From NCBI RefSeq assembly GCF_031085165.1, contig NZ_JAVHTY010000006.1, positions 1-64,000 of the forward strand: a stretch of DNA of 64,000 bases, in the 5' to 3' direction. The position numbers and the translations under genes are program-made. This DNA comes from Pseudomonas sp. 102515. Lineage in GTDB: Bacteria > Pseudomonadota > Gammaproteobacteria > Pseudomonadales > Pseudomonadaceae. This document shows positions 11,297 to 18,182 of the stretch, one piece after another. Under the pieces are notes generated by a model. It ran no database searches. It worked only from the letters and a program-made list of their open reading frames with translations, and had not been told where the DNA came from. Position 1 is the stretch's first letter; the number at the start of each line of letters is the position of its first letter.

Positions 11297-12465
11297 CGGC
11301 GCTGGAGCGTTTCGATTATCTGATCGTGGGGGCCGGGTTCGCCGGCAGCGTGCTGGCGGAGCGGCTGGCCGCGGGCCTGGGCAAGCGCGTGCTGGTGGTA
11401 GATCGGCGCCCGCACATCGGCGGCAATGCCTACGATCACTATGACGATGCCGGGGTGCTGGTGCATCGCTATGGTCCGCACATCTTCCACACCAATTCCC
11501 CGCGCATCGTCGACTACCTGTCGCGCTTCACCGAGTGGCGGCCCTACGAGCACCGGGTCCTGGCCGACGTCGCGGGTCAGCAGGTGCCCATTCCGATCAA
11601 CCTGACCACCCTCAATCGCCTCTACGGCCTGGAACTGGACGAGCAGGGCGCCGAAGCCTTCCTGGCCGCACGCGCCGAGCCGGTCGAAGACATCCGCACC
11701 TCGGAGGACGTGGTGGTCAACCAGGTCGGGCGCGAACTCTACGAGACCTTCTTTCGCGGCTACACCCGCAAGCAATGGGGCCTGGATCCTGCGCAACTGG
11801 ACCGTTCGGTGACGGCCCGGGTGCCGACGCGTACCACCACCGACGATCGCTACTTCGGCGACACCTTCCAGCAGATGCCACTGCACGGCTTCACCCGGAT
11901 GTTCGAGCGGATGCTGGATCACCCCAACATCAAGGTGATGGTGAACACCGACTACCGCGAGATCCGCGAATTGATCCCCCATGAGCACCTGGTCTACAGC
12001 GGACCGATCGACGAGTTCTTCGATTATCGCTTCGGCCGGCTGCCGTATCGCTCCCTGCTTTTCAAGCACGAGACGCGCGATACGCCGCGCTTCCAGCCGG
12101 TGGCGGTGGTCAACTATCCCAGCGAAGCGGTGCCCTACACCCGCATCACCGAGTACAAGCACCTGACCGGTCAGACGCACGAGCGTACCAGCCTGACCTA
12201 CGAATATCCCAGCGCTGAAGGCGAGCCCTACTACCCGATTCCGCGCCTGGAAAACGCCGAGCTTTACCGGCGCTACCAGCACCTGGCCGAGGCGACACCC
12301 AACGTCATCTTCATCGGCCGCCTGGGGACCTATCGCTACTACAACATGGACCAGGTGGTGGGTCAGGCGCTGGCCGCCTACAAGCGTATCGAGGAAGCGG
12401 AACGCGGGCCGGCGGCGGGGGAGAGCGCCGAACACCACGAAAGCCTGGCACGGCAGGCGCCGTGA
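11287..12465 (+). CDS. glf: UDP-galactopyranose mutase
   Basis: This 392-residue FAD enzyme converts UDP-galactopyranose to UDP-galactofuranose. Hallmarks are the N-terminal dinucleotide fold VGAGFAGSVLAERLA, then DRRPHIGGNAYD, YGPHIFHTN, FFRGYTRKQWG, and the C-terminal IGRLGTYRYYNMDQVVG, which binds FAD. Length is typical of bacterial Glf. The gene overlaps both neighbours, so translation is coupled with the upstream glycosyltransferase. Because vertebrates lack galactofuranose, and many Pseudomonas strains lack glf, this is an accessory surface-glycan trait. Confidence 0.96.
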   Translation: MAVTALERFDYLIVGAGFAGSVLAERLAAGLGKRVLVVDRRPHIGGNAYDHYDDAGVLVHRYGPHIFHTNSPRIVDYLSRFTEWRPYEHRVLADVAGQQVPIPINLTTLNRLYGLELDEQGAEAFLAARAEPVEDIRTSEDVVVNQVGRELYETFFRGYTRKQWGLDPAQLDRSVTARVPTRTTTDDRYFGDTFQQMPLHGFTRMFERMLDHPNIKVMVNTDYREIRELIPHEHLVYSGPIDEFFDYRFGRLPYRSLLFKHETRDTPRFQPVAVVNYPSEAVPYTRITEYKHLTGQTHERTSLTYEYPSAEGEPYYPIPRLENAELYRRYQHLAEATPNVIFIGRLGTYRYYNMDQVVGQALAAYKRIEEAERGPAAGESAEHHESLARQAP

Positions 12466-12473
12466 GGGACGTG

Positions 12474-13595
12474 ATGGCCGAACACTCGCCCTTCCAGAGT
12501 TTCTTCATGGCCGGCTTCGAATGCTCCAGCCACAGGCGCGCCGATGGCCGGCGCCTGGATCTGCTCGCCAGCACCGCCCATGACCGCTGGGCCGCGGAGG
12601 ACTATCGCGCGGTGGCGGAGCAGGGGTTGCGCACCGTACGCGACGGCCTCCGCTGGCACCGGGTGGAGGCCCAGGCGGGTTGCTACGACTGGTCCAGTGT
12701 GCTGCCCCAGCTGCGGGCCGCCCGCGAGGCTGGCGTCCAGGTGATCTGGGATCTCTGCCACTACGGCTGGCCCGACCACCTGGATATCTGGCGACCGGCC
12801 TTCGTCGAGGCCTTCGCTCGCTATGCCGCTGCCTTCGCACGACTCCTGCGAGAGGAGGGCGAGACCGCGCCCTGCCTGGCGCCGGTCAACGAGATCTCTT
12901 TCTGGGCCTGGGCCGGGGGCGATCAGGGTCTATTCAACCCCAAGACCCGGGGGCGCGGCCAGGAACTCAAACACCAGCTGGTCCGCGCCAGCATCGCGGC
13001 GATCGACGCGATTCGCGCCGAGCTGCGCGGCGCCCGCTTCGTCCTTGCCGATCCGCTTATCAACGTGGTCGCGCGCCGTCCCGAGCAGCGCGAGGCCGCC
13101 GAGGCCCATCGCCAGGCGCAGTTCGAGGCCTGGGATCTGCTCAGTGGCCGGCAGTGGCCGGGTCTGGGTGGTCGCCCGGAGTATCTGGACATCCTTGGAC
13201 TCAACTACTACCCGCATAATCAGTGGTATCTCGGTGGCGAAACCCTGGCGGTCGGTGATCCGGCTCATCGACCCCTGCAGGGCATGCTGACCGAGGTTCA
13301 TCAACGCTACGGTCGACCGCTGCTGATCGCCGAGACCGGTGCCGAAGGCCCGGCGCGGGCCGCCTGGCTGGAACGCGTGGCCGATCAGGTCGGGCGGGCC
13401 CTGCGCCAGGGGGTGCCGGTGCAGGGCATCTGCCTCTATCCGGTGCTCGACTATCCCGGCTGGGACGATGACCGCCTTTGTCCCACCGGGCTGTTTGGCG
13501 TGGCCGACGGGGCAGGGCGCCGTGCGCTGCACCAGCCCCTTGCCGAGGTCCTGCGGCGCCAGCGCGAGGTACTGGCAGGCGGTACGGGACGATGA
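12474..13595 (+). CDS. Glycoside hydrolase-like TIM-barrel protein (family 1/5-like)
   Basis: This 373-residue protein has the layout of a retaining TIM-barrel glycosidase. A conserved NEISFWAW near residue 140 supplies the likely acid/base glutamate. NYYPHNQWY follows, and IAETGAEG near residue 285 supplies the likely nucleophile glutamate. It lacks a signal peptide, so it acts in the cytoplasm or as a synthase-like enzyme. The ATG at 12474 follows GAGGG; a GTG at 12462 overlapping the glf stop is the alternative. Its stop overlaps the ABC transporter start by ATGA. In this setting it may trim or remodel a glycan intermediate; the true substrate is not known. Confidence 0.75.
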   Translation: MAEHSPFQSFFMAGFECSSHRRADGRRLDLLASTAHDRWAAEDYRAVAEQGLRTVRDGLRWHRVEAQAGCYDWSSVLPQLRAAREAGVQVIWDLCHYGWPDHLDIWRPAFVEAFARYAAAFARLLREEGETAPCLAPVNEISFWAWAGGDQGLFNPKTRGRGQELKHQLVRASIAAIDAIRAELRGARFVLADPLINVVARRPEQREAAEAHRQAQFEAWDLLSGRQWPGLGGRPEYLDILGLNYYPHNQWYLGGETLAVGDPAHRPLQGMLTEVHQRYGRPLLIAETGAEGPARAAWLERVADQVGRALRQGVPVQGICLYPVLDYPGWDDDRLCPTGLFGVADGAGRRALHQPLAEVLRRQREVLAGGTGR

Positions 13596-15358
13596 GCGCA
13601 GCGGAGCGCCGCGCGCGGCGGCGTGCCCAATGGCCCTTGCCGGAACGGGTCGGCGCCTTTCTCTGGCGCTATGTCCGCCTGCGACCCTGGCACTTCGGCG
13701 GCCTGCTGCTGCTGGTGGTCGGCGCGGCGAGCTGTGCGGTGGCGGTGCAATACGGCATGAAGCTGCTGGTCGATGCCATGGCCGATCCAGCCCGCCGGGT
13801 GGCGGTGTGGGGACCCTTCTGGCTGTTCATCTCGCTGATCGTGCTGGAGAACCTGTTCTGGCGCAGCGGTGGCTGGCTGGGCTGTCGGACCGTGGTGGCC
13901 AGTTGCGCCGATTTGCGCGTCGACCTGTTCCGCTATCTCACCGGCCATCCGATGCACTATTTTTCACAGCATTTCGCTGGCGCGCTGGGCAATCGCATCT
14001 CGGCCACCGGAGCAGCGGCTGGCGCCATCTACGGCGGCCTGGCCTGGAAGATCATGCCGCCCTGCATCGACTTCATCGGCGCGGTGGTGGTGCTCTGCAC
14101 CGTGGACCTGCGCATGGCCGGGGCGCTGGTCGCCTTCGTGCTGATCGTGGCTCTGGCGATCACCGCCTTCGGCATCCGTGGGCGGGCGCGGCACCAGCGC
14201 TTCGCCGCCCAGTCGGCCCTCGTCGGTGGCGAACTGGTGGACCTGGTGCAGAACGTCTGGACCATCAAGGCCTTTTCCGCCCGGGAGCGCGAGGTGCAGC
14301 GACTGGCCCAGGCCATCGGCGTCGAGGCGCGCGCCCAGCGCAGCAGCTGGATGCATCTGGAACAGGCCCGGGTACTCCACGACACCTGCCTGTCGCTGAT
14401 GGCCGGTGGCATGCTGGCCTGGGCCATCGCGCTGTGGACGCGCGGTAGCATCACCGCCGGCGACGTGGTCATGGTCAGCGCCCTGACCTTTCGTATCCTG
14501 CACGGCTCCCGCGACCTGGCCCTGGCGCTGGTGGACACCACCCAGCAACTGGGCGCCATCGGCGAAACGCTGCGTATCCTCATCCAGCCCCATGGCCAGA
14601 GCGATGTCGAGCGACCCCTGACCCAGGCGCGCGGAGCCCTGAGCTTCACTGGCGTGCACTATCGCTATCCCGATGGGCGTGAGGTGTTCAAGGGCTTCGA
14701 ATTGGAGGTGCCGGCCGGGCAGAAGATCGGACTGGTGGGACCTTCGGGCGCCGGCAAGTCGACCCTGATCGGTCTGTTGCAGCGCCTGGACGATGTCCAG
14801 CAGGGGCGGATCTGCATCGATGGCGAGGACATCCGCACGGTCAGTCAGGACAGCCTGCGCCAGCGCATCGCCGTGGTGCCGCAGGAGACCGCGCTGTTCA
14901 ATCGCAGCATCCGCGAGAACATCCGCTATGGCCGGCCGGAGGCCAGCGACGCCGAGGTGGAGGCGGCTGCCCGCCACGCCTATTGCGACGACTTCATCCG
15001 CGAGTTGCCACTGGGCTACGACACTCCGGTGGGGGAGCGCGGCGTCCTCCTTTCCGGTGGCCAGCGCCAGCGTCTGGGCATCGCCCGGGCCTTTCTCAAG
15101 GATGCGCGCATCCTCATTCTCGACGAAGCCACCTCGGCGCTGGACAGCCATTCCGAGACGGTCATCCAGCGGGCGCTGCTGGAGCTGATGGAAGGCCGCA
15201 CCGTGGTGGCGGTGGCGCACCGGCTATCTACCCTGACCGGCTTCGACCGCATCCTGGTGCTGGAGCAGGGCGTCATCGTCGAGGACGGTCCGCCGCAACG
15301 GCTGCGCGAGGGGGAAGGCAGTTTCGCCGCCCTCTGGGAGCTGCAGGCGGCACCCTAG
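13592..15358 (+). CDS. ABC exporter, membrane and ATPase domains fused
   Basis: This 588-residue half-transporter of the MsbA/lipid-exporter type has a membrane domain in about residues 20-330 with six predicted helices. The ATPase domain (about 360-588) has Walker A GPSGAGKST, signature LLSGGQRQRLGIARA, Walker [13 protein letters not shown], and the H-loop VAHRLST. The ATG at 13592 overlaps the previous stop; a longer open frame from 13478 is out-of-frame reading through the glycosidase gene. As the last gene of the galactofuranose cassette it probably moves a lipid-linked or small glycan product across the inner membrane. The T of its TAG stop is at 15356. Confidence 0.88.
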   Translation: MSAAERRARRRAQWPLPERVGAFLWRYVRLRPWHFGGLLLLVVGAASCAVAVQYGMKLLVDAMADPARRVAVWGPFWLFISLIVLENLFWRSGGWLGCRTVVASCADLRVDLFRYLTGHPMHYFSQHFAGALGNRISATGAAAGAIYGGLAWKIMPPCIDFIGAVVVLCTVDLRMAGALVAFVLIVALAITAFGIRGRARHQRFAAQSALVGGELVDLVQNVWTIKAFSAREREVQRLAQAIGVEARAQRSSWMHLEQARVLHDTCLSLMAGGMLAWAIALWTRGSITAGDVVMVSALTFRILHGSRDLALALVDTTQQLGAIGETLRILIQPHGQSDVERPLTQARGALSFTGVHYRYPDGREVFKGFELEVPAGQKIGLVGPSGAGKSTLIGLLQRLDDVQQGRICIDGEDIRTVSQDSLRQRIAVVPQETALFNRSIRENIRYGRPEASDAEVEAAARHAYCDDFIRELPLGYDTPVGERGVLLSGGQRQRLGIARAFLKDARILILDEATSALDSHSETVIQRALLELMEGRTVVAVAHRLSTLTGFDRILVLEQGVIVEDGPPQRLREGEGSFAALWELQAAP

Positions 15359-15380
15359 CGAACCTAAGTCCTTGTATGGC

Positions 15381-15408
15381 TTGCAACTTCGCCACAACCG
15401 AGTAGAAT
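15381..15408 (+). promoter_or_regulatory. Sigma-70 type promoter of ffs with leader hairpin
   Basis: TTGCAA (15381-15386) and TAGAAT (15403-15408) are separated by 16 bases, which places transcription start near 15415. A perfect hairpin CCTCACC-TCAG-GGTGAGG (15415-15432) then precedes the mature RNA, consistent with a processed 5' leader. Confidence 0.75.
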
Positions 15409-15438
15409 GACGCACCTCACCTCAGGGTGAGGCGTTAT

Positions 15439-15550
15439 GGTGGCTCTGTCGGTCCCCCCGCAACGATCAACCGTGAACCCGGTCAGGCCCGGAAGGGAGC
15501 AGCCGCAGCGGTGATGTCGTGTGCCGGGGTGTGGCTGGCGGGGCCACCTC
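15439..15550 (+). ncRNA. ffs: 4.5S signal recognition particle RNA
   Basis: This is the small bacterial SRP RNA that pairs with Ffh to target membrane proteins. The terminal stem GGTGGC / GCCACC closes a long hairpin. The apical Ffh-binding region has the invariant GGTCAGGCCCGGAAGGGAGC / AGCAGCC motif with a GGAA tetraloop. Its 3' 74 bases belong to an 83-bp repeat that recurs at 26938-27020, because an integrated element used this gene as its attachment site. The copy here is the only complete one. Its native downstream neighbour dnaX now lies 12 kb away. Confidence 0.97.
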
Positions 15551-15559
15551 CATTTCTGC
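15477..15559 (+). repeat. attL: left 83-bp direct repeat (3' part of ffs)
   Basis: Identical over 83 of 83 bases to 26938-27020. It begins in the 5' arm of the ffs hairpin and ends nine bases beyond the mature RNA, so integration leaves ffs intact. Identity breaks exactly at T15560 against C27021. Confidence 0.95.
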
Positions 15560-15602
15560 TAAGTGATTGTTTTACTTAGACATTCTCTGCTTCAGATTCC
15601 TT

Positions 15603-15637
15603 TGTGTGACAGCCGTTTAGCACCTTCATGTGTGACA
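15603..15637 (+). promoter_or_regulatory. Candidate integrase arm sites, left end
   Basis: TGTGTGACA occurs at 15603-15611 and 15629-15637, starts 26 bases apart, in the same orientation as three copies at the right end that are 13 bases apart. They lie 44-78 bases inside the repeat. The 26-base spacing equals two 13-base steps. The rest of 15560-15792 holds no gene. Confidence 0.7.
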
Positions 15638-15792
15638 TAGAAGGGCGCTTGGCGCTGATCCTATCTGCTTTGCCTTCCCCAAGCAAAAGTCATCCTATAC
15701 AGCCGTTCGTCCCCGCTGGATGGTCATGCTACGACTCAAGCTCCTGCTAACCTAGCCGATGTGATGGATATCTCACTACGGATGGTAAAGCT

Positions 15793-16389
15793 ATGCCCCG
15801 CCTCAGTCTTGCTGAAGTTGTTGATGTAATCAGTCGTACTGCTGATAAAAAGCGGACGAAGATTTCTCAGATAAAAAATAAAACTGGCTATGCTCCACAA
15901 TTTGACTTTTACAAACCGCTAAGAGAGTGTGTGGTAAGGAGTCATAAAAATGGAGACGTAGAAGCGTCTTTGAAAAGTCTCGTTGTTAATCTGACTGATA
16001 TAAATAAGAAGAATAACTATCCAAAAGCAATTAAAGGCTATTTGAGATGGTATAAGAAACTTATGCCCTCTTGGACCTCGACCGAGCCTTATGTCTACAA
16101 GTTCCTAGATGTTGAAGTTAACGTAAACCCGGAAATGGGTATACTCATAGAGGATAAGCCTTGTTTGGTAAAGTTGTATTTCAAAGATGAACAGCTAAGC
16201 AAGCTCCATATCAATATCTATAACGCTTTGATGAGCAAGGCTTTTGGGGAAAAAAGAGACGTAGCAGTTCTCGATGTGAGGCGTGCTAAATTGCATATCT
16301 CTACGTTGAGTGACGCTGAAGTGGAAAAGTATCTAGATATGATAGATGCTGAGTTCTCGTACATTTCGGCGATGTGGGATAAGGTATAA
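15793..16389 (+). CDS. Unknown 198-residue protein at the element's left end
   Basis: I do not recognise this protein. It is soluble, rich in Lys and charged residues, with no signal peptide or membrane segment and no obvious catalytic motif. The N-terminal third (LAEVVDVISRTADKKRTKISQIKN) reads as helical. The middle (EPYVYKFLDVEVNVNPEMG) and the rest read as mixed alpha/beta. The codons are AT-rich, unlike the chromosome. It is followed five bases later by a secreted protein, so the two probably form one unit facing inward from the attachment site. That is a position where satellites and prophages often keep cargo such as immunity or defence genes. That role is only a guess. Confidence 0.7.
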   Translation: MPRLSLAEVVDVISRTADKKRTKISQIKNKTGYAPQFDFYKPLRECVVRSHKNGDVEASLKSLVVNLTDINKKNNYPKAIKGYLRWYKKLMPSWTSTEPYVYKFLDVEVNVNPEMGILIEDKPCLVKLYFKDEQLSKLHINIYNALMSKAFGEKRDVAVLDVRRAKLHISTLSDAEVEKYLDMIDAEFSYISAMWDKV

Positions 16390-16394
16390 GGGCT

Positions 16395-16886
16395 ATGAAG
16401 AACTTGAAATGGATGTCTGTAGTTGCTCTGATGGGGGTCTGCATTTCTGCCAATGCAGAATGGCGAACCTTTGTCGAAGACGACGTTATTAGTGACGCTA
16501 AAACAGCAATGCTTGTAGGTGCCGTAGATGGCATGCACCGATTAGTGTTTGATTGCGATAGCTCAAGCCTGACGATGAGCTTACTTGAAGATGGTAAGTG
16601 GCGGGAAGGTATGAGAAGTGTTGGTGGAAAGCTTGTTGTAAAGGTTGATAAGGCTGAGAAGAATACTTTCTCAGTCACGCTACATCCGCGTAATGAAAAG
16701 ACTATATCTATGCGGACAGAAGAAGTAGAAAAGATTAAAAAGTTGCTGGGGCAAGTTAGGGAAAGCAAGTCGAAGGTTTTGTTAGGTTTTGTTATTGAAA
16801 GCGCAGACATAAAATGGACCGGCGAAGCCGACACTTATGGGTCAACTAAAGCTGTTGACCAGTTTACCAAAGCCTGCGGAATATGA
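16395..16886 (+). CDS. Unknown small periplasmic protein
   Basis: This 163-residue protein has a clear Sec signal peptide (MKNLKWMSVVALMGVCISANA, cleaved before EW; the Cys inside it lacks a proper lipobox). The mature part of about 140 residues has two cysteines, one in LVFDCDSS and one near the C terminus in TKACGI, which could form a disulfide. No enzyme motif is visible. It starts five bases after the upstream gene. An exported small protein carried by a mobile element could act in superinfection exclusion or as a lysogenic conversion factor, but nothing in the sequence proves this. Confidence 0.72.
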   Translation: MKNLKWMSVVALMGVCISANAEWRTFVEDDVISDAKTAMLVGAVDGMHRLVFDCDSSSLTMSLLEDGKWREGMRSVGGKLVVKVDKAEKNTFSVTLHPRNEKTISMRTEEVEKIKKLLGQVRESKSKVLLGFVIESADIKWTGEADTYGSTKAVDQFTKACGI

Positions 16887-16895
16887 TTAATAGAA

Positions 16896-16913
16896 GGGAG
16901 GCTATAGCCTCCC
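16896..16913. terminator. Palindrome between convergent genes, probable bidirectional terminator
   Basis: GGGAGGCTATAGCCTCCC is a perfect 18-base palindrome, placed between the secreted-protein stop (16886) and the convergent gene ending at 16919. T runs are short, so termination strength is uncertain. Confidence 0.65.
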
Positions 16914-16918
16914 TCTCA

Positions 16919-17122
16919 TCAGGCGGTGATCGTTGTAGCTATATCGCCACCGCAAAGCTCATTCAGAGCGAACAGAAACTTCTCCTCATCTCCTTCCGTT
17001 ACTGCATGTTCCGCCATGAATAAGAGGCATCCTTGCTGCCATAGCTCATCAGGTACTTCCTTGCCTTCCGCTTGGTAAGCTTTGATTGTGGTTGCCAACT
17101 GCTGCTTCAAATCATCTAACAT
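16919..17122 (-). CDS. Unknown 67-residue acidic protein
   Basis: This small soluble acidic protein (MLDDLKQQLATTIKAYQAEGKEVPDELW ...) is predicted mostly helical. It is the last gene of the leftward block that begins with the tape-measure gene. The start is preceded by AGAAGGAT at good spacing. I do not recognise a family; the size and position suggest a phage-type accessory protein. Confidence 0.6.
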   Translation of the reverse strand: MLDDLKQQLATTIKAYQAEGKEVPDELWQQGCLLFMAEHAVTEGDEEKFLFALNELCGGDIATTITA

Positions 17123-17134
17123 TTTTATATCCTT

Positions 17135-17479
17135 CTATTGATTGGTGTTCTGTTGTGATTGTTGCTGAGTGCGGAAGCCCTGTTGACCGTTAAAGATAAC
17201 AGTTGGCTTGCGTTCAAGACTTTCAACACGTTGTTCAAGATTCCGCAAACTCCTACCGGTGTTGATCTGGTACTGATCCAAGCTCTCATTCAGATTGTTA
17301 ATCTTGTTTTCCAGCCTGCTTTGCATAGCGGTTAGGTTACGCTGCGTCTCAAGCGTCAGCTGATTGATGCTTTCTTTGAACTCTCGCTGCCAAGTAGTGC
17401 TTTGACTCATTGACCAGCAGATAGCGGCAATCAAGGCTACGTTGGTGAAAGTGGTGACGTGCTGGAAGGTGATCTTCAT
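17135..17479 (-). CDS. Small membrane-anchored coiled-coil protein
   Basis: This 114-residue protein has an N-terminal membrane helix (about residues 9-25, TFTNVALIAAICWSM). A long heptad-type segment follows (about 30-92, including LENKINNLNESLDQY and LRNLEQRVESLE), then a Gln/Asn-rich tail. The layout resembles i-spanin-like (Rz) or other phage-encoded anchored coiled coils, but no partner outer-membrane lipoprotein or endolysin lies nearby, so lysis function is not supported. Its ATG overlaps the upstream stop (ATGA) and follows GAGGAG. Confidence 0.65.
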   Translation of the reverse strand: MKITFQHVTTFTNVALIAAICWSMSQSTTWQREFKESINQLTLETQRNLTAMQSRLENKINNLNESLDQYQINTGRSLRNLEQRVESLERKPTVIFNGQQGFRTQQQSQQNTNQ

Positions 17480-17673
17480 AGCAGCTCCTCAACCAGTCGG
17501 GACATTACAAAGCTTGAGCCGATACGAGCAGCTTTCTCGTTTTTAAGCAGAATAGTGATGAAGCTACCAATACTTTTGTTGGGATATTGCTTGTTGAAGA
17601 TTGCTACCAGCTTTTCAGGGAGTTGGATTGAACTTCGTTTGCCATGAACTACGTAATTTACGAATATACGCAT
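17476..17673 (-). CDS. Small protein, possibly a ribbon-helix-helix-like DNA-binding protein
   Basis: This 65-residue basic protein begins MRIFVNYVVHGKRSSIQLPEKL. A short beta strand followed by two helices (VAIFNKQY, SIGSFITILLKNE) is loosely like ribbon-helix-helix regulators, but this is only a shape argument. The start at 17673 is chosen because GAGG sits six bases upstream; an ATG at 17694 lacks such a site. It is translationally coupled to the coiled-coil gene downstream. Confidence 0.55.
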   Translation of the reverse strand: MRIFVNYVVHGKRSSIQLPEKLVAIFNKQYPNKSIGSFITILLKNEKAARIGSSFVMSRLVEELL

Positions 17674-17805
17674 TTGATACCTCGGGATTGCCAAAATAGG
17701 ATGATTTAAACCAGTGTTTATGCGGGTTGTAGAGGTGTAAAAAGGGATACCCTGTAGGGGTCATAGGGGTAGGCTTAAATAGCCGTTACAAACCGCTCTA
17801 CGACG

Positions 17806-18105
17806 TTATATGGATAGTCTTGCTTTAGCCTTAGCAATAGCGGTGCGAGAGCGAGGGATGTAGTTCGATTCCTGATACTCTCCAATACCACCAAGAGTCT
17901 CATGGAAACTCGGCGATATCTTCGCCAGCTCACCAGCATCAACAGCTTGTGAGGAAGGGAGCTTATCTTTCAGTGCATAGTATTTTTCGAGGACAGCATC
18001 AGAGACTTTGACGAGCTTGTGAGTGGTGCTGTTCTTGGGTTTGAAGCTGGTGGTTATAGCGCCAGTGATAAGATTTGATGATTTATGGATGATTAGATAA
18101 TTCAT
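17806..18105 (-). CDS. Unknown 99-residue protein after the tape-measure gene
   Basis: This soluble small protein (MNYLIIHKSSNLITGAITTSFKPK ...) has a basic C terminus (RTAIAKAKARLSI). It lies 77 bases after the tape-measure stop, separated from it by a terminator-like hairpin, so it may have its own promoter. The opening resembles small phage tail-region proteins in style only; no family is recognised. Confidence 0.6.
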   Translation of the reverse strand: MNYLIIHKSSNLITGAITTSFKPKNSTTHKLVKVSDAVLEKYYALKDKLPSSQAVDAGELAKISPSFHETLGGIGEYQESNYIPRSRTAIAKAKARLSI

Positions 18106-18120
18106 TTTTTATATCTTAGA

Positions 18121-18148
18121 AAGTAAAACGCCCCAATCAAGGGGCGCT
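18121..18148 (-). terminator. Rho-independent terminator after the tape-measure gene
   Basis: On the minus strand AGCGCCCC-TTGATT-GGGGCGTTTT forms a 7-bp GC stem followed by TTTTACTT, about 35 bases after the tape-measure stop. Confidence 0.8.
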
Positions 18149-18182
18149 GTGTGGTGATTGTAGTAATAGGTATTGGTGAACG

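Noticed and set aside
17135..17479. Spanin (Rz) call for the anchored coiled-coil protein
   Set aside because: No endolysin, holin or overlapping outer-membrane lipoprotein gene lies nearby.
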